Shown: one piece after another, positions 36,401-48,437 of the stretch | Numbering within the stretch: position 1 is the stretch's first letter | How the letters are laid out: every line of letters begins with the position of its first letter | Origin: Haematococcus lacustris | Taxonomy: Eukaryota; Chlorophyta; Chlorophyceae; Chlamydomonadales; Haematococcaceae | DNA: 64,000 bases | Direction of reading: 5' to 3' | Assembly: GCA_030144725.1 (NCBI GenBank) | Contig: JASKMD010000027.1 | Span: 1,213,533 to 1,277,532 of the forward strand | Position numbers and translations under genes: made by a program | Notes under the pieces: model-generated | What the model was told of the DNA's origin: nothing | What the model saw: the letters and a program-made list of their open reading frames with translations, nothing else | Database searches by the model: none

Positions 36401-36920
36401 ATACTGCAAGGTGGCAGGCTGGCTCGTTGGGGCATGCCGTACCTCCAACTGGGCCAGGTCATTGACAGACACGGCGATGATACACTCATGGAGGTCGGCC
36501 CGCTGTAGAAGGTCATAGAGCTGTATTTCCAGCAGTTGTTGCTGCTGATGCCAATCCTGCTGCCGCTGCTGCCAGTGCTGCTGCTGCTGCTGCTGCCAGT
36601 CTTGCTTCTCCCGTGCATGCTCTTCCTGCACTTCTTGTAAACGTTGTTCAATATCGTGAAGTGCCTGAAGACAACAATGCAACATTGCACGCATCAGTAT
36701 GGGCGAGGGCACAGGCAAGGACAAGGACAAGGACAAGTACAAGGACAAGGACAGGTGAGGACATATGCTTGTTGATGACGGTGGAGCTGCGGCTGGGCTG
36801 CCTTGCCTGGGCTTGTTCAGCGATGGAGCCAGCAGTACGGGACCATGGAGCACGGCCAGTGGCTAAACGCTCGGCCATACGCGCGGACCCAGCAAGGCTT
36901 TGCTTCGAGCGATGGGGCAT
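33437..36920 (-). CDS. Putative DNA-transposon transposase (hAT-like / RNase H-fold), multi-exon
   Basis: Exons in consistent phase: 36664-36443, 36362-35597, 35487-34010, 33868-33437 (stop). A first exon starts at ATG 36920 (MPHRSKQSLAGSARMAERLA); its donor is unclear. The N-terminal half is a Gln/Ala-rich coiled coil (LHDIEQRLQEVQEEHAREKQ; then Ala-rich heptads). The third resolved exon carries a transposase-like core: VCDSANANVGEQGGVVKLL (D-x-x-N), HCYEHILHNAVRHLCVHFG (a C-x-x-H pattern as in hAT transposases) and CLTRWGTYCRIAVWVLEYY. Pro-rich low complexity precedes it. The last exon contains about four copies of a 30-bp in-frame repeat (GALGAAASHA type). No stop or frameshift interrupts roughly 970 codons, so it looks intact. 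Terminal inverted repeats were not identified. It could instead be a domesticated transposase. Confidence 0.55.
33532..33655. repeat. 30-bp in-frame coding repeat
   Basis: About four tandem copies of CACGGCTGGCTGCAGCTCCC plus AGGGCACCCG, encoding a ten-residue Ala/Gly unit near the C-terminus of the transposase-like protein. Confidence 0.85.
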
Positions 36921-37913
36921 AGCTTAAAATGCTTCAAGTGCGGCTAGCATCGACCGAAAGGTCCATCGCCGACTCCGACGGCAGGAGTAGGGTCGTCGCT
37001 ACTGTTAACATAATTATGGCGGGCTGAAACGACTTCAGTTCGGGGAAAAGGCCCCTGGCATGGCCGAATCTTAGCTGTTTTTCAAGTTTATCTGATTACT
37101 ACTAGCACACGCATCAGTTTGCAGGCATATCTATGATATCGATGGACATACTTGATGCGGTTCCCCCGTATTCATTGCAGGGCATTTGGGACGTTTGGCA
37201 TACAGTTGAGGCTTCTGGCAGTGTGTCCCTCACCACCCTCGCCATAGACCGAGCTAATGCATGTTTGGGTCCACTCAGCGCCAGGATGTGAGTGTGTGGT
37301 ACATCTAGCTGCTGACGAAATTTCAGGTCCAAAGCCTCGTGGCGTACCCCCTCAACCCGGCCATGAGACAAGCCCCTAGCAAGCAGCATGCAGCTCACAG
37401 AGCTCGACACCCAGGAGGCACCCGGACATCGCCGCGACAGCACACCTACTCCAGGGCGCATAACCAGAGAGATGGAGTGCTTCTGACATTGCGTGCTAGT
37501 CGGAGCCATCGAACATTGGACGGGGTCGCGGACCAGCCGATCACCGTAGGCCTGTTCCTCTAAGCCGATGCTAAGCTGTATGGCGCTGCGGCAAGGCGTG
37601 CAAATCTTACATCGTGAAGCGGTGTATAGAGTTAGTTAGGTCCGTCCCAAAAATGGGCATTTTTTGGCTTGCTTGTCTAACCTGACTGTAAGTGTAACAG
37701 GCCTCCTCCTCTTACCCTGCATTTACGACGCATATTAACAGAACACGGTCGCACCTTGCTGGCCTGGCTTTTCTTGCAATTCTTGGCAATTCTTGCAAGG
37801 GCCTTTGATGTCCTCCCTGCAAGGAAGGGGCCCACGGCAATAGTGATGGAGCACTCTCTGAACTTAGCAGTTATGCCTCTTGACTGGCCTTGTACCTAGG
37901 GCGTTCCCGGCCA

Positions 37914-37971
37914 GGTATTATTAATACCCAGGTATTAATACCCTGAGGAATTTGAACGAGGTATTAATACC
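37914..37971. repeat. Cluster 1 of palindrome GGTATTAATACC
   Basis: Perfect copies of the self-complementary 12-mer at 37931-37942 and 37960-37971, plus an interrupted copy (GGTATTATTAATACC) at 37914-37928. Confidence 0.9.
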
Positions 37972-38758
37972 TCACCGGCCCACCGGCGGCACACATCAGC
38001 GCCATTAGCGCTATGGCTGCGATTGTCAGTCCTACACCGCCCGACACTCATCCTGCAGCCGAAGCGTGGCTGGACACAAAAGTACTGATGAGTACCTATG
38101 AGTAGAGTGCAGTGGCCTATGCCGGATGTAAGTGTATGAGTGTCGGTGTGCCATTGTGCACCAGGGCAACCCTTAGGGAACATCGCGACCACACCGGAGC
38201 GCCCAACAGGAGTCTTACGTTGTGATGAGGCTGACAGTGCCAATGTAACATAGCCGCAGTCACAGCCTTGCTTTAAGGTTGCTCTCACAGTAAGCGAGTG
38301 ACCAAGCCGCAAACTCGGTTCCAATTTGAGCTGTGCCGCCCAACCTATTCAAGGCAACGCGCTGATACCTTCCCTGCAAGAACGGGCGTGTCAGCGTCAG
38401 GCCGCACACTCCCTCACTCCCTCACACAAACCAAAAACAGTATAATTCATGATGATGATGACACGCCGGCCGTCTAAGACACCCTATCATGAATTGAGCA
38501 TCAACTACAGGGGCTGGCTGTGTGGCGTGGTGGAAACGGTTGTGCAACGGTTGTGCATATTGAGTTGGTGTTTTTGGGTTAATTGTCTGTTGCATGTTGC
38601 ACCAGCCGTTGCGGGCTCTGTCACTGTAATCCCGATATAGACTGGCCCAATCGACTAGCAATCCTATACTTATTCCTTCATTCTATCGCTCCGAAGGTGA
38701 GCATACCCAACCCTGACAGGGTTCGATCTTGGGACCTCTCGCATAAGTGCGACTTCCA

Positions 38759-38826
38759 GGTATTAATACCTCTAGTACCGGTATTAATACCCGTAGTACC
38801 CAAAACATCAGGCAGGTATTAATACC
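38759..38826. repeat. Cluster 2 of palindrome GGTATTAATACC
   Basis: Perfect copies at 38759-38770, 38780-38791 and 38815-38826, ending 62 bases before the PDX3-type start codon at 38888. Could be subterminal repeats of a small element or binding sites for a dimeric regulator. Confidence 0.9.
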
Positions 38827-38887
38827 CGGCACGCCCTACTTGTACCTTTGGGCTGGGGAAAAGAGGTTGCAGTGGTCGGAAAGTAAC

Positions 38888-40536
38888 ATGCGATATCCTT
38901 GCCGTGTGGCATGCATTCTCGCGAGGGCCTTTGATGATTGTGCAAGGCAGATGCGAGCGTTGTGCTTAGGACGGACGCTGCGCTCTTTGACATCCATCGC
39001 GGCACCGATCCCAGCATTTCCGCGATTGCTACTGAAACCAGCATCCGCACACCTACAGCGGTCTTCTCACTGCAAAGCGTCATCTCTTGCGATGGCGACA
39101 ACCTCGGACATGACATACTTGTGAGTAGAGGCACGGTATCATGCCTGCCCGTGGGTGTTTTGCCCTATCAGCGCAAAGTAGGCCGACCAGGACCCCTGTG
39201 TTATAGGCCTGCTCCTACCAATTCTTTGATGCTGGCCACCCAGCCTGCTACAGACTGGCAGCTCCTGGCCTAGGGACACATGGCACAGGTCACCGCATGA
39301 GAGCTTGCGGGCACCTGCCCTGCCCCCGCCCGCCTGCCCCTCCCCCCTTCCCCCCGCTCGCCTGCCCCTCCCCCCACCCCCCGCCTGCCCCTCCCCCCCC
39401 CCCGCCCGTCCGCCCCCCAGCCTCACCGTGGCCTGTCCAGCGTCACTGCACCAGGTCAGCAGCAGAGGCTGCCGCCATTGATGCGGAGCTGATGGGTCCC
39501 CTTGGGTTCAGCCTGGACCAGCTGATGGAGCTGGCTGGGCTGTCTGTGGCCGCCGCCCTGCAGCAGCAGTACCCCCTGCCTGGGTTCAGGTGGGTGGTGA
39601 CAGGGTGGAGAGGCTCCCCAGCCTGGGTTTAGGTGGGTGGTGGCAGGGTGGAGAGGAGGGCTGTGACAGCAGCAGCACCTCCAGCCTGGGTAGATATGGA
39701 TGTGGTGGGCGGTTGAGGAGGTTGACTCGAGTGCGTAGAGGGTTTGAGGGGGAGGATCCTGGCTGTGCCCGACCTTGCACAGGAGGGTGCTGGTGCTGGC
39801 TGGCCCTGGCAACAATGGCGGCGATGGCTTGGTGGCAGCCAGGCACCTGACCCATGCCGGGTATGAAGTCAAGGTGAGGGGCAGCGCCTGTCAGACTGCA
39901 TGCCCCTCCTGCCTGCTACCCCTAGCAGGCTGTGGTGGGCACTCTGCTGCTCCAGCCAGGCACTGCTAGCCAGGCAAGAGGTGCTGCCCCCCTGTCCCTG
40001 CCCCTGCCCCTGCCCCTGCCCCTGCCCCTGCCCCTGCCCCTGCCCCTGCCCCTGCCCCTGCCCCTGCCCCTGCCCCTGCCCCTGCCCCTGCCCCTTGGCC
40101 CAGTTCCTGGACCGCTCCAGCCAGGCACTGCTAGAGGTGGTGGTGGCGGTGGTGGTGTATCCCACCCACCCAGCTACTCACCCACCTACCTGCCCAGTTG
40201 CATACCCATGTGCACTGCCCACCACCCCTCGCTGCTCACCACCTGCCCACCGCTTGCTCACCCAGCGCCTGACAGCCTGCCTGCCCACCCACCTGCCTGC
40301 CCACCCACCTGCCTGCCCACCCACCTGCCTGCCCACCCACCTGCCCACCCTGACCGCCCCAGCTTTGCTTCCCCCCTCCCTCCCTCCTCCCTCCCCCATG
40401 CCCCAGGTGCTGTACCCCTCAGCTGCCAAGGCTGCAGCTCACCCCCTGTTCAGCCGGCTGCAAACACAGCTTAAAGCGCTGGAGGTGCCCCTCATTACTG
40501 ACTGGCAGCAGCTGATGGTAAGTGGCAGGGGCAGGG

Positions 40537-40622
<86 letters not shown>

Positions 40623-43600
40623 TGGAACTCTCAAAGGTTCTCCACCTGCGGCCTTCAATTCATGCCGCAAGCACAGCCCTGCCCCCGACCCGACCCGACC
40701 CGACCCGACCCGACCCGACCCGACCCGACCCGACCCGACCCGACCCGACCCGACCCGACCCGACCCGACCCGACCCGACCCGACCCGACCCGACCCGACC
40801 CGACCCGACCCGACCCGACCCGACCCGACCCGACCCGACCCGACCCGACCCGACCCGACCCGACCCGACCCGACCCGACCCGACCCGACCCGACCCGACC
40901 CGACCCGACCCGACCCGACCCGACCCGACCCGACCCGACCCGACCCGACCCGACCCGACCCGACCCGACCCGACCCGACCCGACCCGACCCGACCCGACC
41001 CGACCCGACCCGACCCGACCCGACCCGACCCGACCCGACCCGACCCGACCCGACCCGACCCGACCCGACCCGACCCCTGACCCTGACCCTGACCCTGACC
41101 CTGACCGTGACCCTGTCCCTGTCCTGTCTGCCCTGCCCTGCCCAGGCTGGCGGCCTCCTGAGGGATCAGGTGGACCTGGTGGTGGATGCGCTGTTTGGCT
41201 TCAGCTTCTCCGGCACACCCCGCCCTCCCTACGACCTCATCCTCAAAGTGTGGTCATGTCTCTGTCTGTGTCACAGGCCTGACCTGCATGCACCCTCCTG
41301 CACAACCACCTGGGAGTCACCCGCATACCACACACTACTGAGGCATACCCCGCTCTCTTTCTCTTACGCCTTCACCAGGAGACATCAGGCCCTCCTCCCA
41401 CGCCCCTCTTGCCACCCTCCTCCCACCCCCCTCCTCCCACCCCCCTCCTCTCACCCCCCTCCTCCCCACCCCCCTCCTCCCACCCCCCTCCTCCCACCCC
41501 CCTCCTCCCACCCCCCTGTTGCCGCCCGCCCCCAGGCCCTGACCCCGCTGGCCCAGCCTCCCCCTGTGTTGTCAGTGGACGTCCCCTCCGGCTGGGATGT
41601 GGATGCGGGCGACATGACAGGCGGGGGGGTGCGCCCCCACACCCTGGTCTCCCTCACCGCCCCCAAGGGCTGCGCTCGCCACTTCCAGGTGCAGGGGGGT
41701 AGGAGGGGGCAGGAGGGGCAGGGGGGGCAGGGGGCCCTTTGTCTGGGGGAGGGGGGAAGGGGGGGAGGGACGAAGGGGGCTGCCTGGCTGCTGGCCCTGG
41801 CTCTGTCATTTCCAGTGTGACTTGAAGTGTGACTCCCACTTTGGTTACCAGTGTGACTCCCAGTGTGACTCCCAGCCCTCTGCCTCACCTGGGCATGTTG
41901 CTGGCAATGTCACACCTCAGTTCAGCTTAGCAAGCTTGTTGTTCAGTGGGAGGGGCTGGGATGGCAACCTCCTCCACCACCCCCTCCTCCCTGACCACTA
42001 AGTCCCCTCCTTCCACCCTCCGTCTCAACATTCGGTCCTGACCCCCACTGTAATTATATGTGTGACTTCCAGTGGGATTCCCTAGTGTGACTCTCACAGT
42101 GCCTCCCAGTATGACCTCAAGTGTGACTCTCAGTGTGACTCAGGGTGTGTAACCTTCTGCTGCCTGCCCGCCTGCCTGCCTGCCCGCCTGCCTGCCGGCA
42201 GGGAGCGGCTCACTTCCTAGGGGGCCGCTTCGTCCCCCCCGCCCTGCGTCAGCGCTTTAGCCTCCAGCTGCCCCCCTTCCCCGGCAGTAGCCAGGTGGTG
42301 CGGCTGAGCGGAGACCCCCCTACCACCCCCCCCGCTCCCCAGGCCGACCCTAAGACCCCTGCAGCAGCAACACCCTCCAGCGGCCCTGCTGTGGGTGACG
42401 GTGCAGTGGAGAGGACAGCGGCACAGGTGAAGGGGGAGCCCCGCCCCGCCCTGCCCTGCCCCGCGCCCCCTCCCCTGCACCTTGGCCCTGGCCTTGCCTT
42501 GCCCCTCCCCTTGCCCTGCAAGCCCTCCCTGCCTGCCCCTGTCACTGCAAGCTCTTGGGGCAATGTCTGGCAGCCTCCACGACACCTGTGGCTCACGGTG
42601 GATGAATGCCTGGGCCAGGGTGGGTGGGTGGGTGAGGGTGGGGTGGGGGTGGGGGTGGGGGTGGGGGTGGGGGTGGGGGGTGGGGGTGGGGGGTGGGGGT
42701 GGGGGTGGGGGTGGGGGGTGGGTGGGTGAGGGTGGGTGAGGGTGGGTGGGTGAGGGTGGGTGGGTGAGGGTGGGTGGGTGAGGGTGGGTGGGTGATGGGT
42801 GGGTGAGGGTGGGTGGGTGAGGGTGGGTGGGTGAGGGTGGGTGGGTGAGGGTGGGGGTGGGGGTGTGGTGTGGGTGGGGGTGGGGGTGTGCTGGATGTGG
42901 GTGGCGGGGTGTGCCGGAGCCTTTAGTGTGAGTGCATGCTGGTGTTGCCTGATCAGGTGGCAGACATGCGCATCAGCTACACCCGGGGCGGCCTGATGGA
43001 GACTGACATGCAGCAGTACGCAGCCAACCCTATGGATGCCTGGGCGCTGTGGTTTGCTCAAGCTGTGGAGGGCAAGGTGAGGGGTGCGGGGGGAGGAGGG
43101 GCAACAGGGCGATGTGGGCCTGTGCTTACCTCAGTGCCTGAGTTTCACACATTTGTCACAGGGGGGTAGGGGTAAGGGGAAGGAGGTATGGGTAGGGGAG
43201 GGGGGTAGGGGTTGCTCGATCTGTGGAGGGCAAGGTGAAGGTGGGCGAGGGACAGCAGAGGGAGGCCCGTACGGTAGTATTGAGCACTCGTGCCAAGGGC
43301 CTACAGCTGTTGCATGCAGTGTTCAGCACAGGAGCAGGGGAGAGGAGGGGCACCTGGGCGGTGTGGTGTGGTCCTGTACTTCCTGTACCTCATACTAGGA
43401 GGTGCCTGAGTGTGACACGTCAGTGACATCACTGCATGGTGTTTGTTGTTGTGTGGCACATTGGGGTGTGTAGTGTGAAGTGTGATGTGGGTGATCCAGG
43501 TGTGTGAGGAGCCCAACGCTATAAGTGTGGCCAGTGTGGACCCCAGCAGTGGGCAGCCCAGCGTGCGGGTGGTGCTGCTCAAGGGCTTTGATGCTCGTGG

Positions 43601-45627
43601 CTTTGTGTTCTACACCAACTATAACTCGTGAGCAGCAGCAGGGCAGTGGCAGCAGCAGAACAGCAGCAGATCAGAACAGATCAGAGCAGCAGAGGAGAGC
43701 AAAGCAGAGCAGCAGAGGAGAGCAGCGAGGAGGAGCGGGGCGGGGCGGGGCGGGGCGGGGCGGGGCGGGGCGGGGCGGGGCGGGGCGGGGCGGGATGGCA
43801 TGACAGGCTTGAGGGCAGTGTCCACCTGGCCCTGAGGCAGGGGTTCAGGGGTGTCAGGGTGTCCGGCCTCTCCTCCTTAGACGGCTCAAGGCCCCTCCCC
43901 TGCCCCTGTCACCGTGCACCTCCACCTTCCCTTTCAGCCGTGGTCCTCACAGATCCTCGTGTTACCCTGATTGTGGCGGTGGTGGTAATGATGGTGATCA
44001 TCATGGTTGCGGTGGTGGTGGTGGTGGTAGTGCTGGTGTGAATGTGGTGCTGGTAATGTTGGTGATGGTGGGGTGCAGGCGCAAGGGGCAGGAGCTGCTG
44101 TCCACAGGCAAGGCGGCCTTCACGGTGTATTGGGAGGCGCTGCAGCGGCAGGTCAGGCAGCCAGACCCCTGCCTCCCAGCCGCCATGTCATGTGACGTGT
44201 TGTCTGCTGCGCACCGTACGCCCTCGAGCTTACTCTCCTCCCTTGATGCACGCCCGACGGCAAGGGCGGTGTCTTTCTTTCTTTCATTTGTATACCTTAT
44301 ATAACCCTTTCTTAGCATGCACCATGTGGCATGGAGCTTCAACTGACCCTCGCACCAGACCCCAGCACTGCCCCTGCTCCCTTCCCCCTTGCTTAGTCCC
44401 AAGTCTGGGATAGTCCTGCCACGTGTTGTCTATGTCTCAGCTCACCCATCTGCCACAAGCCCCCCCCCCCCTCACCCTTCTTTATGACCCCTTATCCTGC
44501 CCCTGCCACCCTGCCCCTGCCACCCTGCCCCTGCCACCCTGCCCCTGTCACCCTGCCCCTCCCTCCCTGCCCCTGCCTGCCCTGCCCCTGCCTGCCCTGC
44601 CCCTGCCACCCTGCCACTGCCCCTCTGTCACCCTGTCCCTATCCCTGCCCCTCATTCAAGTCCCTTGGCCTGGTGGCTGTGGTGTGTCACCAGGTGAGGG
44701 TGGAGGGCACCGTGGAGCAAGTCAGCCGGGAGGAGAGCGGGGCGTACTTCCATTCAAGGCCGCGAGGCTCACAGGTATAGTGTGGGATTCAAATGTGTGA
44801 TATGCGGAGTACGCATAAGGAAAAGAATGTACGACCGAGGGTGGCCCTAGGCAGCCTGGCACCCAGGGCTAGTCTGCGTCACGCAGCTTTGTGCATTGGC
44901 GCCGCAGTTTCGGTGTAGCGTGTAGTTGACAGTGGTTGCGATAGTGGGCACAATCTTGGCGGCTATATACAAGAGCGGAGAGGAGTCTTTAAGAAGGCTC
45001 CGCCCTGCCCTCCGGAGTGTGGTGCAGCCTCAGTCGGGCGCCAGCCTTGTGCGCGCTGTGGGTTGACGCAGGTGGGCGCGTGGGTCTCCCAGCAGTCGCA
45101 GCCAATCTCCAGTCGCGAGGCCTTGGAGCAAAGGTGGGTGGGTACTGCGTGAGGGTCACACTTTGTCCTCCGCAGCATACAGGGAAAGAGGGCAAAGAGC
45201 GGGTGGGCTACCGAGAGCTCAGCTCCAGCCTCGGAGGTCAAGCGCACACCTTTGCGCACCCTGGTTGTGCCCTGCCCGCTCGCTCAGCTAGTTATGCCGT
45301 GCCAATGATTTGAATTGTGGCCTTGTAGCTTCCTGGGCTCGTGAACGCGCTGGGGACTAAGGGAGCGATTGCGCAGGGTCTCTGACGTGCGACGCTGAGA
45401 GTTTCAAAGTGTGGTTGTGGTTGCGCAGGGCCGCGGAGCTAGAGCAGCAGTTTTCTGATGAGTCCCAGCCCGTGCCGCTCCCGCCTCATTGGGGAGGCTT
45501 GCTGATCCGGCCGACCATGATTGAGTTTTGGCAGGGCCGCCCCTCGCGCTTGCACGATCGTATCCGTTTCTCAAAGCCGGTGGGCGACGCCGCAGCGCAG
45601 TGGCAGATGGAACGCCTGCAGCCCTGA
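38888..45627 (+). CDS. PDX3: Bifunctional NAD(P)HX epimerase / pyridoxamine-5'-phosphate oxidase (PDX3-type), plastid-targeted
   Basis: Salvages vitamin B6 (PNP/PMP to PLP, FMN-dependent) and epimerises damaged NAD(P)HX. Thirteen exons in perfect phase: 38888-39120, 39455-39589, 39783-39873, 40407-40517, 41146-41247, 41536-41688, 42202-42426, 42957-43076, 43500-43627, 44079-44151, 44694-44774, 45072-45133, 45429-45627; 1,713 nt, 570 residues. Residues 1-75 are Arg/Ser/Ala-rich, a likely transit peptide. The YjeF_N domain has [38 protein letters not shown] and [20 protein letters not shown]. The oxidase domain has [70 protein letters not shown] and the C-terminal RLQP. Domain order and length match plant PDX3. 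The linker between domains (exon 7) is Pro/Ala-rich. Introns hold several satellites. I see no defect. Confidence 0.95.
39996..40094. repeat. (CCCCTG)n hexamer array in PDX3 intron
   Basis: About 16 units within intron 39874-40406. Confidence 0.95.
40535..40621. repeat. (GGGACA)n hexamer array in PDX3 intron
   Basis: About 14 units starting shortly after the donor at 40518. Confidence 0.95.
40686..41074. repeat. (CGACC)n pentamer satellite in PDX3 intron, about 390 bp
   Basis: About 77 perfect CCGAC units followed by CCCTGA repeats, ending about 70 bases before the acceptor at 41145/41146. Confidence 0.97.
42617..42895. repeat. GGGTG-rich degenerate satellite in PDX3 intron
   Basis: Mixed units GGGGGT and GGGTGGGTGA within intron 42427-42956. 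Confidence 0.9.
43737..43793. repeat. (GGGGC)n pentamer array in PDX3 intron
   Basis: About 11 units in intron 43628-44078. Confidence 0.95.
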
Positions 45628-46253
45628 GACGTCGAGCCTCAACTTGAGGTGTCACGTAGGATTGCCATTAAGGACCTCCGATCCGGGGCGCCAGACGTTT
45701 GTGGGAGCCCTTAGACGCCGGTCCCAGGTTGTGAGGGTAGGGTTGGTGTCCCAGGTCAACAGCGACACCACACGCAGATCTAGGCTGGCGGAGGTTGAAT
45801 GGCCAAGGCTGTGGATCGCCCTATTGTGCACTGCCGTAGCCACCATAGCGAAGATATCAGTTGTGGAAGGGGGGGCCGTTTTGAACAATGCAGACGCAGT
45901 GCGCACAACAAAGGGCTGGAGGACGGGTAGCCGCCCTGAAAGCACGCTGATCCAGCTGACCTTGTTCAGAGTGTGTTTCCGCCTGGCTCACCTAGTCTTC
46001 GAGTGTGGGACGTCCGCGACCCAGAAGTAAGGTTTGTTTATACGATACAAGGCACTATGGTACACACTCCTCGGTAACGAGCAAGCGGCAGCCTGGTGCA
46101 TCCGAGTTGCTTGCGAGTTCTTTTGACCTCGCGTGACATCTGTGATGAACGTAATTTGTAATTTCACTTGTCACGACCGGCTCTTCACCTGTGCAGCCCG
46201 AGACGCTGAAGTTGATCATCAGCCGAGGGCGTCACTACTACAAGCTGTCACAT

Positions 46254-48343
46254 ATGCTGCAACACAGCCCACGATTCCTGGCCACAGCGCCGTCTCGGAG
46301 CCAGTCATTGGCACTCCCTGCTCGCCAGGTGCCAGCTGCGCGTCGATCACGAGCAAGCGCGGTGCAAGTGGTTGCATTCCAAGACGAACGGCATCCTGAC
46401 GTAGCGGCCCCCGTTCGTGCCCCCTACAAGGTACGCTCCCAGCGGCCGATGAGCATCGTCATGGCTCGCGCACAGCCGCACCTCCCAGCTCGCGACCGGG
46501 AGTTGATCGAGAGAACTCTTCGCAGCGAGTCAACGGCTGACTTTCTATCACCTGCCCATGCAAGGCACCCACCCAGCCACTTGCAAGTCCAGCATCCGTG
46601 CCTCAACCAGAGTCAGGCAATGGGCTTGGCAGCGTCATCGCTATGATCCTGGGAGGCGGAGCCAGTGACTACGAGTGAGTTGCCCTGCTCTTACACAAAC
46701 ACGACTGAGCAGCGCATTTCATTTGCTTTCGATTGCTTGCCTCCTCAGAGCCTGGCTCAGCCAGCAGCACAGCTGGGCAGCGGCTCTCCTCCGTCAGGTC
46801 TGCCACACGCCTCTGGTTCGAAGCAACAGTTGACACTGAGCAGCAGTTGCATGGGAGTTGCTGAGAAGTGTTCGGAACTCCAGTGAGCAGCAGGGGCTAC
46901 CTTGAGGATGCCGAAGAAGGCAGAGCACCAGGCAGCCCCAGGGAACAAGGTGAACAGAGCAGGGAGCAGGGCAAGCACTCTGCAGCAGGGGCGGAACATG
47001 TAGGACAGCTGCAAGAGAGGGGTACCCTGGCCCCCATTGCCCCCCTGCCCCCTCCCTGGAACCCCTTGAACCCCCCGCGCTTCCCAATCACAGCTACTCA
47101 TACCACGGCTGGCTTGCTCAATGTCCAAGTCGTTCCGCTCGATAGCTCAATGTACAAGCCATTCCGCACCCTGACCAGCGGGCATCGCACCCCCCCTCCA
47201 CAGACCTTCACCCCCCACCCACCCCTACCCTCCCCCTTGCCCCACAGCTCAATGTACAATCCATGCCGACAATCCAGCCATGTGGGGGGTCATCCCACCC
47301 GCACCCTGACCGGCGGGCACTGCACCCCTCCTCCGTTGACATCCAGCCTTGCACCCCCTCCCACCCCTCCCTGGCACCTACCTGGCACCTACCTGGCCCC
47401 TACCCCGCCCCCTACCTGGCCCACCCTAACCCTAACGCCTAACCCTAACCCTAACCTTCACCCTAACCCTAACCCTAACCCTCCCTGGCACCTACCTGGC
47501 ACCGTGTGGGCTGACCAGCCCCTGACTTCACTCTGGCACCTACCCGCACCCTCCCCTCCAGCCAGCTGCCACTTACCACTAACCCTGAGACCTGCCTCCC
47601 CGCTGCCCCTGGCACTGGCCCTGGCCCTATACCTCACCACCAGTAGTCTTCACCTCTGACCTCTGGCCTCCAACACTGCGCCGCCGCCCTCCCACCGCCG
47701 CCCTCCCCACCGCCGCCGCCCTCCGCCTTGGCCCTCCCACCGGCGCCGCTCTGCCCTGCCCTGCCCCCTGCCTGCTGCCCCCAAGGCCCTGCCCCTTGCC
47801 TGCTGCCCCTGCCCCCTGCCTGCTGCCCCTGCCCCGCAGCAAGCTATTCCCCCTGACAGCCAAGCGAGCGCTGCCCGCTGTGCCCGTGGGTGGCTCCTAC
47901 CCGCCTCATCGACATCCCCATCACCTCCCTCATCCCACTCGGGCATCACCAAGGTAATGCACACGCACCCACCTTGCTGACCCAAGCCCTGGCCCTGGCC
48001 CTGGCCCTGGCCCTGGCCCTGGCCACGGCCACGGCCACGGCCCTGGCCCTGGCCACGGACATGACATCACTCCCATGACCCGAGGCACTGCGGTCCAGGC
48101 ATCCGTGCAGGCTGAAGCCTTCAAAGCCCGTCACTTGCCTGTGCTGCGTTGTTGGTGGTGGTGGTGCCCCTGCTGCTGCCCCTGCTGCTGCTGCTGCTGC
48201 CCCTGCTGCTGCTGCTGCTGCCCCTGCTGCTGCTGCTGCTGCCCCTGCTGCTGCTGCTGTCGCCAGAGCGGTTGGCCCAGCTGCTGGTTGTGTGCTGGTG
48301 GTGATGGAATTTCCACCAGACTTGTGGACCTTGTCCGCCAGTC

Positions 48344-48437
<94 letters not shown>

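Larger units (their letters stand above)
36921..38887. other. Intergenic region, likely divergent promoter plus repeat-flanked segment
   Basis: The transposase-like gene (-) and the PDX3-type gene (+) diverge from here. No conserved protein was found; a minus-strand frame at 37509-37114 is unrecognised. The region contains the GGTATTAATACC clusters described separately. Confidence 0.45.

Noticed and set aside
37114..37509. 131-codon minus-strand frame
   Set aside because: Codon composition is not clearly random, but no motif, splice partner or family could be recognised; left unannotated.
38715..38760. tRNA-like words (GGGTTCGATCTTGGGACC) next to palindrome cluster 2
   Set aside because: No cloverleaf can be drawn; possibly part of a tRNA-derived SINE but unsupported.
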